Position numbers and translations under genes: made by a program
Part shown: positions 8,509 to 17,296 of the stretch, one piece after another
How the letters are laid out: each line of letters starts with the position of its first letter
Position numbering within the stretch: the stretch's first letter is position 1
Assembly: GCA_013360405.1 (NCBI GenBank)
Contig: JABWBR010000010.1
Span: 21,414-85,413, forward strand
Reading direction: 5' to 3'
DNA from: Saprospiraceae bacterium
GTDB lineage: Bacteria > Bacteroidota > Bacteroidia > Chitinophagales > Saprospiraceae
DNA: 64,000 nucleotides
Notes under the pieces: model-generated
The model's database searches: none
Told to the model about the DNA's origin: nothing
What the model saw: the letters and a program-made list of their open reading frames with translations, nothing else

Positions 8509-9102
8509 TTGAGATCAAAAACACAATCGGCCCAGGCGCGACATCGCAGCGTAACCGCCATCAAAGCGGCAGCGTTGGAATTGTTTGCGCACAAGGGATA
8601 TCACCACACCTCTATCAGCGATATAGCGAGGGAGGCGGGTATCTCGAAGGGCCTGATGTATAATTACTTCAACAGCAAAGAAGAGTTATTGACAAGCATC
8701 GTAAATGACGCCATGAATAGCGGAGAAGATATCCTGCAAGTGCTCGAAGACCCCTCGCTCGACCCCAGGCTGGTTTTAACGCAGCTCGCCCGCCAATCGG
8801 TAGCGATGGTAAAAAGCAATTTGCATTATTGGAAACTCATTACTTCCCTGGCTTTTCAGACGGAAGCCATGAAAAGTTTAGAAGTTTTACTCAAAAACCA
8901 ACGCGAAAGAAACATCAAATTGGCGGTTTCTTTGTTTGAACGTATGGGCAGCCAAACTCCACTGGAAGACGCCTATTTGTTCGGTGCGACCATGGACGGC
9001 ATTTTCGTTTATTATATGGTGTTGGAAGACGATTTCCCCGTGGACGATATCGCCAACCATTTTATTAATCAATTTTTTACCTCAAAACAACAGCACTCAT
9101 GA
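8509..9102 (+). CDS. TetR/AcrR family transcriptional regulator
   Basis: The protein has 197 residues. The N-terminal helix-turn-helix spans about residues 15-60, with the family pattern AALELFAHKGYHHTSISDIA and AGISKGLMYNYFNSKEELL. The C-terminal helical domain would bind an unidentified ligand. The only possible start before the DNA-binding domain is TTG at 8509; the next ATG (residue ~50) would destroy the domain. An exact promoter and a palindromic operator lie just upstream, so it probably represses itself and the following transport genes. Its stop overlaps the next start by 4 bases (ATGA). Confidence 0.9.
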   Translation: MRSKTQSAQARHRSVTAIKAAALELFAHKGYHHTSISDIAREAGISKGLMYNYFNSKEELLTSIVNDAMNSGEDILQVLEDPSLDPRLVLTQLARQSVAMVKSNLHYWKLITSLAFQTEAMKSLEVLLKNQRERNIKLAVSLFERMGSQTPLEDAYLFGATMDGIFVYYMVLEDDFPVDDIANHFINQFFTSKQQHS

Positions 9103-9908
9103 CACGCTTGCTCTTTTTTCTGATAATTACTACTGGCGCACTCGCTTTTACTTATGATAGGGAAACAGAATCCCCCCCTCACTCCCTCACTCCCTCACTC
9201 CCTCTCACAGCCGCCGCCGACCCCGAAGCCAAAGACATCATAGCCAAATCAGACGCCAAACTCAAAGGCAAAACCAGCCTCGCCGAGATGAAAATGACGA
9301 TCGTGCGCCCCACCTGGAAGCGCGAATTGAAACTTAAAAGCTGGTCGAAAGGCGACGAACTCGCCCTCATCCTTATCTTGTCTCCCGCCCGCGAAAAAGG
9401 CGCGGCATTCCTCAAAAGAGGCCGCGAAATCTGGAACTGGCAACCCACCATCGACCGCACCATCAAACTGCCTCCTTCGATGATGAGCCAGTCGTGGATG
9501 GGCTCCGACTTCACCAACGACGACCTGGTCAAGCAGTCTTCTGTCGTGGAAGATTACAACCACAAACTCCTGGGCACGGAAACCATCGACGGGCGCAGTT
9601 GCTACAAAATCCAGATGGATCCCAAAGAAAGCGCCGCCGTAGTGTGGGGAAAAGTGGTGGTTTGGATCGACAAAGCCGAGTATATGCAGCTCAAAGCTGA
9701 ATTTTACGACGAAGACAACTACCTTGTCAACACCATGTACGGCAAGCAGGTAAAAACACTGGGCGGCAAAGTACTGCCCTCCGTCATGGAAGTAGTGCCC
9801 GCCGACGAACCTGGCAACAAAACCATCATCGAATACTTGTCGCTCGACTTTGACAAGCCCATGAACGACAATTTCTTTTCGGTACAGCAAATGAAAAAAG
9901 TGAAATGA
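9099..9908 (+). CDS. LolA-like outer-membrane lipoprotein-sorting protein
   Basis: Exported protein of 269 residues with a signal peptide (about 1-18) and a LolA/LolB-like half-barrel fold, recognised from KRGREIWNWQPTIDRTIKLP and the following MMSQSWMGSDFTNDDL, typical of the family beside FtsX-type ABC genes. It probably carries a hydrophobic substrate across the periplasm for the transporter encoded downstream. Directly after the signal peptide the DNA consists of 8-bp repeats (9173-9207) encoding a Pro/Ser/Thr/Leu linker. The gene is translationally coupled to tetR, and the first permease follows after 7 bases. Confidence 0.8.
   Translation: MTRLLFFLIITTGALAFTYDRETESPPHSLTPSLPLTAAADPEAKDIIAKSDAKLKGKTSLAEMKMTIVRPTWKRELKLKSWSKGDELALILILSPAREKGAAFLKRGREIWNWQPTIDRTIKLPPSMMSQSWMGSDFTNDDLVKQSSVVEDYNHKLLGTETIDGRSCYKIQMDPKESAAVVWGKVVVWIDKAEYMQLKAEFYDEDNYLVNTMYGKQVKTLGGKVLPSVMEVVPADEPGNKTIIEYLSLDFDKPMNDNFFSVQQMKKVK
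9173..9207 (+). repeat. 8-bp repeat ACTCCCTC inside the LolA-like gene
   Basis: Three exact copies of ACTCCCTC (9181-9204) with partial copies at both ends lie inside the reading frame, right behind the signal peptide. Gain or loss of one 8-base unit would shift the frame, so this could be a phase-variation switch. The same unit type occurs in the intergenic arrays at 41496 and 43905. Confidence 0.75.
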
Positions 9909-9915
9909 CACGGTT

Positions 9916-11136
9916 ATGTTGATCAAAATGGCATGGCGCAATATTTGGCGCAATAAACGACGTACGCTCATCACAATTGCTTCTATCCTCTTTGCCGTAC
10001 TCCTGGCCTCGCTCATGGAGTCGCTGCAAAAAGGCGCCTGGGGGCACATGATCAAAAACGTGGTGAATTATTACTTCGGCTACGTACAAATACACCAAAA
10101 AGGGTATTGGGACGAACAGTCGATAGACAAGGCTTTTGCCCTGGGTGACCATCTCACCGCACTGCCCGCCGCCTCTTCTCATATCAAGGGACTGGCGCCG
10201 CGGCTCGAATCTTTTGCGCTGGCCTCCACGGGCAATAACACGGTAGGCGTATTGGTGATCGGCATCGACCCCCAGGCCGAAACCCGGATGACCAAGCTGG
10301 CCGAGCGCCTGCAAAGGGGCAACTATCTGGCTCCCGAAGATGACGCCGCCCTGCTGGCCGAAGGTATCGCCGAACGGCTCAAGCTCGATGTGGGCGACAC
10401 CATTATCCTGGTGAGCCAGGGCTACCACGGCGTGAACGCAGCCGCCAAATACCCGGTCAAAGGCATTGTCCGCTTCGGCTCGCCTGAGCTCAACAAACAG
10501 ATGGTCTACTTGCCGCTGCTTGCCGCGCAGCGTTTTTACGGCGCCGAAGGCCTGGTCACCTCCCTGGCCGTAAACATAGCAAAAGAAGAACACGTGCCCC
10601 CCGTAGTAAGGGCCCTCAAACGCAAACTCGACCCCGAACACTACGAGGTCATGGACTGGCCCGAGATGATGCCCGACCTGCTCCAGGCCAAGGCACTCGA
10701 CAGCGCAGGCAATTATATCGTCTATTTTATCCTCTACCTCGTGATCGCTTTTGGTATTCTGGGTACCATTCTGATGATGACCAAAGAACGCGAATACGAA
10801 TTCGGCGTATTGGTAGCCATCGGCATGGGCCGTTTTGCACTCGGCTTTATGGTCTGGCTCGAGATCATTTTGCTGGGCATGCTCGGTGCGCTGGTAGGTA
10901 TTGCCGCTAGTTTCCCCGTGGTTTGGTATTTTTATGTCAATCCCATTCGGTTTACAGGCGACTATGCCGGTTTGCTCGAAAAATTCGGCTTCGAACCCAT
11001 TTTTCCGGCAGCCTTTAATGCGCAAGTGTTCCTTACACAAGCTATCATCGTGTTGGTGCTCACTTCGGTGCTGGCCATTTACCCCGTTTTTAAAATAAAA
11101 CGACTAGAACCCGTGCACGCTATGCGAGGAGATTGA
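9916..11136 (+). CDS. FtsX-like ABC transporter permease 1
   Basis: Inner-membrane subunit of 406 residues of a MacB/LolCE-type exporter. It has one N-terminal membrane helix (about 17-37), a large periplasmic domain (about 40-260) and three C-terminal helices (about 270-295, 315-345, 370-395) within the FtsX domain. The N-terminal AWRNIWRNKRRTL motif is typical. It pairs with the second permease and the ATPase downstream, probably as a heterodimer, to extract lipids or lipoproteins or to move a hydrophobic substrate together with the LolA-like protein. Confidence 0.88.
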   Translation: MLIKMAWRNIWRNKRRTLITIASILFAVLLASLMESLQKGAWGHMIKNVVNYYFGYVQIHQKGYWDEQSIDKAFALGDHLTALPAASSHIKGLAPRLESFALASTGNNTVGVLVIGIDPQAETRMTKLAERLQRGNYLAPEDDAALLAEGIAERLKLDVGDTIILVSQGYHGVNAAAKYPVKGIVRFGSPELNKQMVYLPLLAAQRFYGAEGLVTSLAVNIAKEEHVPPVVRALKRKLDPEHYEVMDWPEMMPDLLQAKALDSAGNYIVYFILYLVIAFGILGTILMMTKEREYEFGVLVAIGMGRFALGFMVWLEIILLGMLGALVGIAASFPVVWYFYVNPIRFTGDYAGLLEKFGFEPIFPAAFNAQVFLTQAIIVLVLTSVLAIYPVFKIKRLEPVHAMRGD

Positions 11137-11138
11137 TG

Positions 11139-11285
11139 TGCTGTTCTCGGTTGTCGGTTGTCCGTTATCCGTTCTCTGTTATCCGTTCCTTAACTTTGCC
11201 AGTTAAACTTAACAGAGAACAGAGAACAGAGAACAGAGAACAGAGAACAGAGAACAGAGAACAGAGAACAGAGAACCCACAACCG
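11139..11285. repeat. Heptamer array between the two permease genes (CGGTTGT/CCGTTAT arm and AGAGAAC arm)
   Basis: The left arm (11141-11190) is built of 7-base units CTGTTCT, CGGTTGT, CCGTTAT and CCGTTCT. The right arm (11211-11277) is eight to nine copies of AGAGAAC, the complement of GTTCTCT. The loop holds TAACTTTG at 11191-11198, an exact TAnnTTTG promoter element, so the second permease and the ATPase might have their own start inside the array. The units read through without stops in several frames, which produces long spurious open frames. Confidence 0.85.
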
Positions 11286-11292
11286 AAAAAAA

Positions 11293-12519
11293 ATGATTCC
11301 ACTAATCGCCTGGAGAAATATTTGGCGCAGCCGCACCCGCAGTTTGGTAGTAATAGGCGCCATTGCAATTGGAGTGTGGGCAGCCCTGTTTATGACCGGT
11401 TTTGCTACCGGCATGGCAAGGGGTTATGTGCGCTCGGCGGTCGACAACATTGTGTCGCACCTGCAAATGCACCACCCTCAATTCAAAGAAGACTACGATG
11501 CCCGCTTTATGGTGGACACTCCCGGCGCCGTGGCAGACCGGCTTCGCGAAATGCCCAGTATCAAAGCTGTCAGCGCCCGCGCCGTAGTCAACGGCATGGC
11601 TTCCACGCCTAAAGGCGCGCGGGGCGTGCAGATCAAGGGCATAAATCCCGATGAAGAAGCGGGGGTGACCACCCTGCGTGAAAAAATCGTGGAGGGGAGT
11701 TATTTTCTGCCCGACCGCCGCAACGAGGTGCTTATCAGCGTGGCCATGGCAGATAAATTGCACATCAAAATGCGATCGAAACTCGTACTCACCTTCCAGG
11801 AAACAAGCGGTGAACTCACCACCGGCGCGTTCCGGGTAGCGGGCATCTTTGATAGCGGCAATAAGCCTTTTGACGAAACCCATATTTTCGTAGATCACAG
11901 TGATATGGCTGCCTTGCTTGCGCCCGGCAGCCCCACAGAAGATGTCATACAGGAAATTGCTATCATGCTGCACGCCCCCAAAACCGCTGCAACAGTGAGT
12001 GATACCCTACAAAGTCTATTCCCGGGATTGCTCTCCGAAACTTACCACCAGATCTCTCCCGACCTGGAAATGTACGAGTCGCAGATCAATACGGTATCGT
12101 ATATATACCTCGGCATTATTATGCTGGCCCTCGTATTTGGAATAGTCAACACCATGCTGATGGCCGTATTGGAGCGCTATCGCGAAATCGGCATGCTAAT
12201 GGCTATCGGCATGAACAAAATCAAGGTATTCAGCATGATCGTTTTTGAAGCGTTGATGCTGGGGCTCATCGCGGCGCCCCTGGGCATGGGCCTGGGCTGG
12301 GTTTCTATGCTATATCTGGGGCGCAAAGGTATTAACCTCTCGGCCTACTCCGAAAGCCTGCGATTGTACGGACTAGAACAGATCATCTATTTTGAACTAC
12401 CTCCTGAAACCTATTGGCAAGCAGGTATTTTTGTCATGTTTACCGCACTGCTGGCTTCGCTTTATCCCGCATGGAAAGCCATCAGCCTGCGCCCGGTAGA
12501 AGCTATTCGCAAAATTTAA
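11293..12519 (+). CDS. FtsX-like ABC transporter permease 2
   Basis: The protein has 408 residues with the same topology as permease 1: one N-terminal helix, a ~240-residue periplasmic domain and three C-terminal helices. It opens with the same AWRNIWR motif. It is expected to form the second half of the transporter. It is separated from permease 1 by a 150-base repeat array, unusual inside an operon, and is followed by an 8-bp repeat array before the ATPase gene. Confidence 0.88.
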   Translation: MIPLIAWRNIWRSRTRSLVVIGAIAIGVWAALFMTGFATGMARGYVRSAVDNIVSHLQMHHPQFKEDYDARFMVDTPGAVADRLREMPSIKAVSARAVVNGMASTPKGARGVQIKGINPDEEAGVTTLREKIVEGSYFLPDRRNEVLISVAMADKLHIKMRSKLVLTFQETSGELTTGAFRVAGIFDSGNKPFDETHIFVDHSDMAALLAPGSPTEDVIQEIAIMLHAPKTAATVSDTLQSLFPGLLSETYHQISPDLEMYESQINTVSYIYLGIIMLALVFGIVNTMLMAVLERYREIGMLMAIGMNKIKVFSMIVFEALMLGLIAAPLGMGLGWVSMLYLGRKGINLSAYSESLRLYGLEQIIYFELPPETYWQAGIFVMFTALLASLYPAWKAISLRPVEAIRKI

Positions 12520-12528
12520 AACAATTAG

Positions 12529-12563
12529 CACCTTGTCACCCTGTCACCCTGTTACCTTGTCAC
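12529..12563. repeat. 8-bp array CACCTTGT/CACCCTGT
   Basis: Four units of 8 bases (CACCTTGT, CACCCTGT, CACCCTGT, TACCTTGT) lie between permease 2 and the ATPase gene. There is no opposed arm, so no hairpin is expected. Confidence 0.7.
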
Positions 12564-12579
12564 TTAAAATCACTACCAC

Positions 12580-13266
12580 ATGAGCGTTATCATAGCAAAA
12601 GGCATCAGTAAAACATACGACCCCGACGGCATGCCGGTTCTTGCCCTCCAGCGCATCGACCTGGAGATCAGGGAAGGCGAATTCACGGCTATCGTGGGCC
12701 CCTCGGGTTCGGGTAAATCCACCCTGCTCAACATCATCGGAGGCCTCGACAAACCCAGCGAAGGCATGGTAGAAGTGGGCGGCCACATGATCACGGAATT
12801 GAGCGACAACGAGCTCATCGACTTCCGCAAAGAACATATCGGCTTTGTCTTCCAGGCCTACAACCTCATCCCGGTATTGACGGCCCGCGAAAACGTAGAG
12901 TTCGTGATGCTACTCCAGCAAAGGCCCAAAGCAGAACGCGAAGCCAGAACCAAAGAGCTGCTCCACGCGGTGGGCCTGGATGATAAAATGGACAAACGCC
13001 CCGGCGAACTCTCGGGCGGACAACAGCAGCGCGTGGCAGTGGCCAGGGCCCTGGCTCCCAAACCCGCCTTCATCCTGGCCGACGAACCCACCGCCAACCT
13101 CGACACCAAATCGACCGAAAACCTGCTCGATATTATGGCTGAACTTAACCGGGAAGAAAAAATAACGTTTATCTTTTCTACCCACGACCAACGCGTGATT
13201 AACCGCGCCCGCCGGGTGATTACGCTCGTAGACGGCGCAGTGGCAAGCGATGAAAAACGCGATTAA
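12580..13266 (+). CDS. ABC transporter ATP-binding protein (LolD/MacB type)
   Basis: Cytoplasmic ATPase of 228 residues that energises the two FtsX permeases. Walker A is GPSGSGKST (40-48), the Q-loop is FVFQAYNLIPVLTARENV, the signature is LSGGQQQR, Walker B is ILADEPTANLD, and the switch histidine is in STHD. The length and the QAYNLIPVLTA segment are typical of the LolD/MacB/FtsE-like group. It is the fifth gene of the tetR-led cluster. Confidence 0.93.
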   Translation: MSVIIAKGISKTYDPDGMPVLALQRIDLEIREGEFTAIVGPSGSGKSTLLNIIGGLDKPSEGMVEVGGHMITELSDNELIDFRKEHIGFVFQAYNLIPVLTARENVEFVMLLQQRPKAEREARTKELLHAVGLDDKMDKRPGELSGGQQQRVAVARALAPKPAFILADEPTANLDTKSTENLLDIMAELNREEKITFIFSTHDQRVINRARRVITLVDGAVASDEKRD

Positions 13267-13311
13267 GCGCGCAAATTTCATTACTTTTATAGTCGATTTA
13301 AATCCAAGCGG

Positions 13312-14262
13312 ATGTTGTTTACAGTGTATAAAACGGCTACCGGACTCTCCACCACTACCGAGCTGGAGCAACTTGCCCTCACCGACGCCGCCCAGGTAGT
13401 CTGGATCGACCTGTTCAACACCGCCCCCGACGAACGGGATCTCATAGAGGCCAAGTTCAATATCGAACTGTTTACCCGCCAGGAAGCCGAGGAAATTGAG
13501 AGTAGTTCGAAGTATTTCGAAAACGGCGACGAAATTAACGCCAACTCCACCTATATCTTCCATCGCGACGGACTTTATGCCAACGACCCGGTGTCTTTTA
13601 TCCTGAAAGGCAACCTGCTGGTCACCCAACGCAATATCGAACTGCGTTCATTCGACGAGGTGATCCGTTCGTTCCGCCTCGGCAAACGACCCCATATCAA
13701 CGGGTATCATATCTTTTTACTGCTCTTTGAAACCCGCATCGATATCGAAGCCGACTTCCTGGAAGACCTGTCGCGAAAAATCCACGCCGCCAGCAAAAGC
13801 CTCACCCTCAGCAAACGCCTCGACCAGGACGTACTGATCGAGATCAACCAGTTGCAGGAACTTATCATTCTTTTCCGGCAAAGCACCAGCGAAATGCAGC
13901 GCCTGATTTCCGCCCTGTTGAAAAGCGATATTTTTCCGCACGACGAACGCGAAAAACTTCGCGTGATTATCAAAGACGCAGGCTCCCTCCTGGAGCACAC
14001 CTCTTTTAATTTCGCCAGGCTCGAATCGCTGCAAAACACCTTCCTCGGCCTGGTTGATATGGAACAAAACCGCATCATCAAGATTTTTACGGTGGCCACG
14101 GTAGTGTTTATGCCCCCTACGCTCATCGCTAGTCTTTATGGTATGAATTTCCAATTTATGCCCGAATTGAAATGGCATATCGGTTATCCTTTCGCCTTGT
14201 TTCTCATGGTTTTGTCCTCAACGTCCACCCTGCTGTATTTTAAACGCCGAAACTGGCTGTGA
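13312..14262 (+). CDS. corA: CorA-family divalent metal transporter
   Basis: The protein has 316 residues: a large N-terminal cytoplasmic domain with a long helical stalk, then two C-terminal membrane helices. The selectivity motif YGMNF lies at the end of the first helix, and a short acidic loop (PELKWHIGYP) precedes the second helix. CorA pentamers import Mg2+ (or Co2+/Ni2+). It lies 45 bases after the ABC ATPase and 27 bases before the outer-membrane protein, so it may share their transcript; its link to the exporter is unclear. Confidence 0.9.
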   Translation: MLFTVYKTATGLSTTTELEQLALTDAAQVVWIDLFNTAPDERDLIEAKFNIELFTRQEAEEIESSSKYFENGDEINANSTYIFHRDGLYANDPVSFILKGNLLVTQRNIELRSFDEVIRSFRLGKRPHINGYHIFLLLFETRIDIEADFLEDLSRKIHAASKSLTLSKRLDQDVLIEINQLQELIILFRQSTSEMQRLISALLKSDIFPHDEREKLRVIIKDAGSLLEHTSFNFARLESLQNTFLGLVDMEQNRIIKIFTVATVVFMPPTLIASLYGMNFQFMPELKWHIGYPFALFLMVLSSTSTLLYFKRRNWL

Positions 14263-14289
14263 TTTTTCACCCACTAACCGCCAATCGCC

Positions 14290-15513
14290 ATGTTACGTCT
14301 ATATTTCATCATTGTCATTATTTCCCTGGCTATCACCCCATCGCCCAGTCATACAGTCGTACAGTCGTACAGTCTTATAGTCGCCCAAGACACCATGCCT
14401 GCCCGCTGGGAAATCAGCGGCTACATCAAAAATATGCAAACCCTGTTGTTTTTCAACAACGCATATCCCGATTTCCAGCAGTTTAAACTTGTCGATACCT
14501 TTTTGCAGGACAACCTCGTTCACAACCGGATCAATGTAAAATGGCTGCCCAATAGCCGTTTCACCGTCTTCGCCGAACTGCGCAACCGCTTGTTTTTTGG
14601 GGACCTGGTGAGGGGTACGCCCGGTTATGCCGACCGGGTAGACAACGCCAATAACGACTACTTCGACTTGTCGTGGGTATTGGTCAATGACAACGGCTTT
14701 GTGCTGCATACCATGCTCGACCGACTATATGCCGAATACACCGCCGGCAATTGGGAAGTGAGGGTGGGCCGGCAGCGCATCAATTGGGGCATCAGCACTG
14801 TTTGGAACCCCAACGACATATTCAACGCCTTTGCTTTTACCGACTTCGACTACGAAGAGCGCCCCGGCAGCGACGCCCTGCGCGTGCGGTATTACACCGG
14901 CGTAGCCTCGAGCCTTGAATTGGCCGTGAAAGCTTTCGACCATTGGGACGAAGCCGTGATGGCAGGTCTCTGGAAATTCAACCGCAGCGAATACGACTTC
15001 CAGGTATTGGCAGGGCTTTCCCGGGGCGACCTGACATTGGGCGGCGGCTGGGCAGGTAGCATCAAAGACGTTGGCTTCAAAGGAGAATTCACCTGGTTCA
15101 AACCCGTACTGAATGACGGCGCCGACGCATTTGCCGCCACCGGGGGCCTCGACTATGCCTTCAACAACTCGCTATACTTACAGGGAGGATATCTGTATAA
15201 TAGCCTGGGCGCCATTAATGCGCCTATCACCGGTCTTTTTAACTTCAGCCTGTCGGCAAAAAACCTGTACCCGTATCGCCATGCCGTTTTCGCACAGGCG
15301 GCCTACCCCTTTACACCTTTACTCAACGGAGGTATTGCCTTGATTTACAGCCCGATAGATATTCACGCTTTATTTGTGAATCCAACAGCTACCTTGTCTA
15401 TCATGGACAATTGGACGCTCGACATGGTGGGTCAGCTTGTTTTTAATACACAAGAAAAAAGCTATACCAGCCCCATCCAGGCTATTTTTGTGCGGCTCAA
15501 ATTTAATTATTAA
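14290..15513 (+). CDS. Outer-membrane beta-barrel protein of the tetR/ABC cluster
   Basis: Exported protein of 407 residues: a hydrophobic signal (about 5-17), a short repeat-encoded linker, then alternating aromatic/polar strands typical of an outer-membrane barrel and ending in Phe-Asn-Tyr. The segment VRVGRQRINWGISTVWNPND resembles DUF1302-like and alginate-export-like porins, which often accompany export systems for hydrophobic substrates. It is probably the outer-membrane partner of the LolA-like/FtsX/ABC system. The linker behind the signal is encoded by 8-bp repeats (14346-14385). Exact family assignment is uncertain. Confidence 0.7.
   Translation: MLRLYFIIVIISLAITPSPSHTVVQSYSLIVAQDTMPARWEISGYIKNMQTLLFFNNAYPDFQQFKLVDTFLQDNLVHNRINVKWLPNSRFTVFAELRNRLFFGDLVRGTPGYADRVDNANNDYFDLSWVLVNDNGFVLHTMLDRLYAEYTAGNWEVRVGRQRINWGISTVWNPNDIFNAFAFTDFDYEERPGSDALRVRYYTGVASSLELAVKAFDHWDEAVMAGLWKFNRSEYDFQVLAGLSRGDLTLGGGWAGSIKDVGFKGEFTWFKPVLNDGADAFAATGGLDYAFNNSLYLQGGYLYNSLGAINAPITGLFNFSLSAKNLYPYRHAVFAQAAYPFTPLLNGGIALIYSPIDIHALFVNPTATLSIMDNWTLDMVGQLVFNTQEKSYTSPIQAIFVRLKFNY
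14346..14385 (+). repeat. 8-bp repeat CAGTCGTA inside the outer-membrane protein gene
   Basis: Five 8-base units (CAGTCATA, CAGTCGTA, CAGTCGTA, CAGTCTTA, TAGTCGCC) lie in frame just behind the signal peptide. As in the LolA-like gene of the same operon, a change of one unit would shift the frame. Confidence 0.75.
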
Positions 15514-15566
15514 TAAAATGAGTGCCTTACAGAATACCCATCTGGCTAAAGTTTAGCGTTATATTA

Positions 15567-15574
15567 TATATTTG
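15567..15574 (+). promoter_or_regulatory. -7 promoter element TATATTTG
   Basis: Exact TAnnTTTG match 30 bases before the ATG of the beta-barrel gene; the -33 partner is not clear. It separates this gene from the tetR cluster. Confidence 0.5.
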
Positions 15575-15603
15575 CCCAACTTACTAACAAAGCTGAATCA
15601 CAA

Positions 15604-16263
15604 ATGAAATCCAATTGTCTGCTTACGCTCGCCTTTCTATTGGTGGGCAATGCGCTGTTCGCGCAATTTACTGCGCGTGGCAACTTCATCATGGGCGCTT
15701 CCCTCGGTTTTTCGGCCGCTACCTCCAAAGTCACTGACGGCAGTAGCACCAGCAACCCGGACAGCCCTGCATCCAGCCAGTTCAACATTACGCCAAAGGT
15801 AGGATATATGGTTATAGACAACCTGGCGCTGGGCATCGGCCTGGATTACACGTTTAGCCGACAGAAATCGACGCTAGACCAGGAAACGAAAGACAGCGAC
15901 CTACTGTTTGGTCCCTTTACCCGCTATTACGCCATGTTGGGAGAAGACAAAGCTTTCTTTTTCGAATTGAATTTTGGTTTTGGTAACTCGTCCAATAACT
16001 CCCCCACCCAGGATATTCAAACGAATATCTTTGCAGTGGGCGTCGGCCCGGGGTTCACTATTTTCTCTGACGATGCAATCGGTCTCGAAGCGCTCGTGAA
16101 ATACAATTTTTCCCGCAGCAAATTCAATACCGATATTATGGGCGTACAATCGGAAACGGTAACCCTCTCTAATCAATTCGACTTGTCGCTTGGAATCCAG
16201 TTTTACTTTGCCGGCGTGGCCAAAGCCTCGAAAGGCAGTGGGTCGAATCAGCGGCTGTATTAA
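15604..16263 (+). CDS. Small outer-membrane beta-barrel protein
   Basis: The protein has 219 residues with a signal peptide ending in NALFAQ and alternating strands that fit an eight-stranded OmpW/OmpX-like barrel (porin-family 'outer membrane beta-barrel' domain). Segments such as KVGYMVIDNLALGIGLDYTF are typical. The role is unknown; such proteins are abundant in Bacteroidota. The C-terminal SKGSGSNQRLY extends past the last predicted strand. Confidence 0.75.
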   Translation: MKSNCLLTLAFLLVGNALFAQFTARGNFIMGASLGFSAATSKVTDGSSTSNPDSPASSQFNITPKVGYMVIDNLALGIGLDYTFSRQKSTLDQETKDSDLLFGPFTRYYAMLGEDKAFFFELNFGFGNSSNNSPTQDIQTNIFAVGVGPGFTIFSDDAIGLEALVKYNFSRSKFNTDIMGVQSETVTLSNQFDLSLGIQFYFAGVAKASKGSGSNQRLY

Positions 16264-16273
16264 TCTGAGTTAG

Positions 16274-16376
16274 TTTAGTGCATTCGCAGTTTAGCGATAG
16301 GGTTTAGTGCATTCGCAGTTTATTTAGCTAAACCCTACCGCTAAACCCTACCGCTAAACCTAATCGCTAAACTACA
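16274..16376. repeat. GTTTAG-GCATTCGCAG repeat array, copy 1
   Basis: The left part carries two copies of TTTAGTGCATTCGCAGTTTA separated by GCGATAGGG. The right part is GCTAAACCCTACC repeated, then GCTAAACCTAAT, giving opposed arms (AGTTTAGC with GCTAAACT). It lies directly upstream of the EamA gene. Related copies are at 27412, 34937 and 46945, all upstream of gene starts. Confidence 0.8.
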
Positions 16377-16387
16377 AATCATACCCC

Positions 16388-17296
16388 TTGGCTGAAGCAC
16401 AAACGGGAGTTACACCTGGAGCTGACACCGTATCCGTCTCCACCAAAAGCTGGCTTATCATGGCTGCGCTCAGCCTGGTGTGGGGTAGTTCGTACATCCT
16501 CATCAAACGGGGGTTGGCCGTATTTTCTCCCGATCAGGTGGCCAGCCTGCGGCTTGGTATTACCGCACTATCGCTTTGGCCCGTATTGGTGATTCGCTGG
16601 CGGCTGGTTGATTGGCGCCGGGCGCATTGGCTGCTCATCGTAGGGTTGTGCGGCAGTGGCATACCGGCCTTTCTTTTTGCCAATGCCCAAACGCGCATCA
16701 GTAGCGCCATGGCTGGCATCCTCAATTCCCTCACGCCTTTATTTACCTTATTGCTCGGCGTTTTACTCTTCCGGGCCGCGGCTTCCTGGGCTAAAATCGC
16801 GGGTGTATTAATCGGCTTGTCAGGCGCTATCCTGCTGGTGTACATTACCAGCGAAGGAGGATTGGGTGGCAGCGCGCTATTCAGCATGCTCGTGGTAGTA
16901 GCCACGATATGTTATGCAGCCAGCGTAAATACAGTAGGCTTCAAGCTTCGCGACCTCGATTCGATCACCATCAGTGCCGCCTCTTTTGCCATGGTGGGCA
17001 CGCCTGCGATAATCTATTTGTTTACTACCGATTTCGTCGATATACTTCAGCATAATCCGCATGGTGCTGAAGCGCTGGGTTATATCTTTTTACTCGCCAT
17101 TTTCGGTACCGTGCTGGGCTCTGTTTTCTTTTTTATTTTAGTAAAATGGACCAATCCCGTCTTTTCCTCTATGGTGAGTTACGTTGCCCCCATCATTTCT
17201 ATTATGTGGGGTTTTAGCGATGGCGAATCGATTGCGCTTTGGCATTTTCTGGGGCTGGCGCTTATCCTTTCAGGGGTGTATCTGGCAAAAAAATAA
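16388..17296 (+). CDS. EamA/DMT-family transporter
   Basis: The protein has 302 residues and ten predicted membrane helices in two EamA repeats. The first begins LSLVWGSSYILIKRGL and the second near residue ~165. Members export amino acids, nucleobases or other metabolites; the substrate cannot be told from sequence. The start must be TTG at 16388, because the next ATG (16460) would cut into the first helix and stops lie upstream. The gene begins 11 bases after a repeat array and ends at the array that separates it from the convergent caspase gene. Confidence 0.85.
   Translation: MAEAQTGVTPGADTVSVSTKSWLIMAALSLVWGSSYILIKRGLAVFSPDQVASLRLGITALSLWPVLVIRWRLVDWRRAHWLLIVGLCGSGIPAFLFANAQTRISSAMAGILNSLTPLFTLLLGVLLFRAAASWAKIAGVLIGLSGAILLVYITSEGGLGGSALFSMLVVVATICYAASVNTVGFKLRDLDSITISAASFAMVGTPAIIYLFTTDFVDILQHNPHGAEALGYIFLLAIFGTVLGSVFFFILVKWTNPVFSSMVSYVAPIISIMWGFSDGESIALWHFLGLALILSGVYLAKK

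Noticed and set aside
11133..11612. Open frame of 159 codons with repeated Asn-Arg-Glu-Gln
   Set aside because: It exists only because the AGAGAAC repeat lacks stop codons; it overlaps the second permease gene in another frame.
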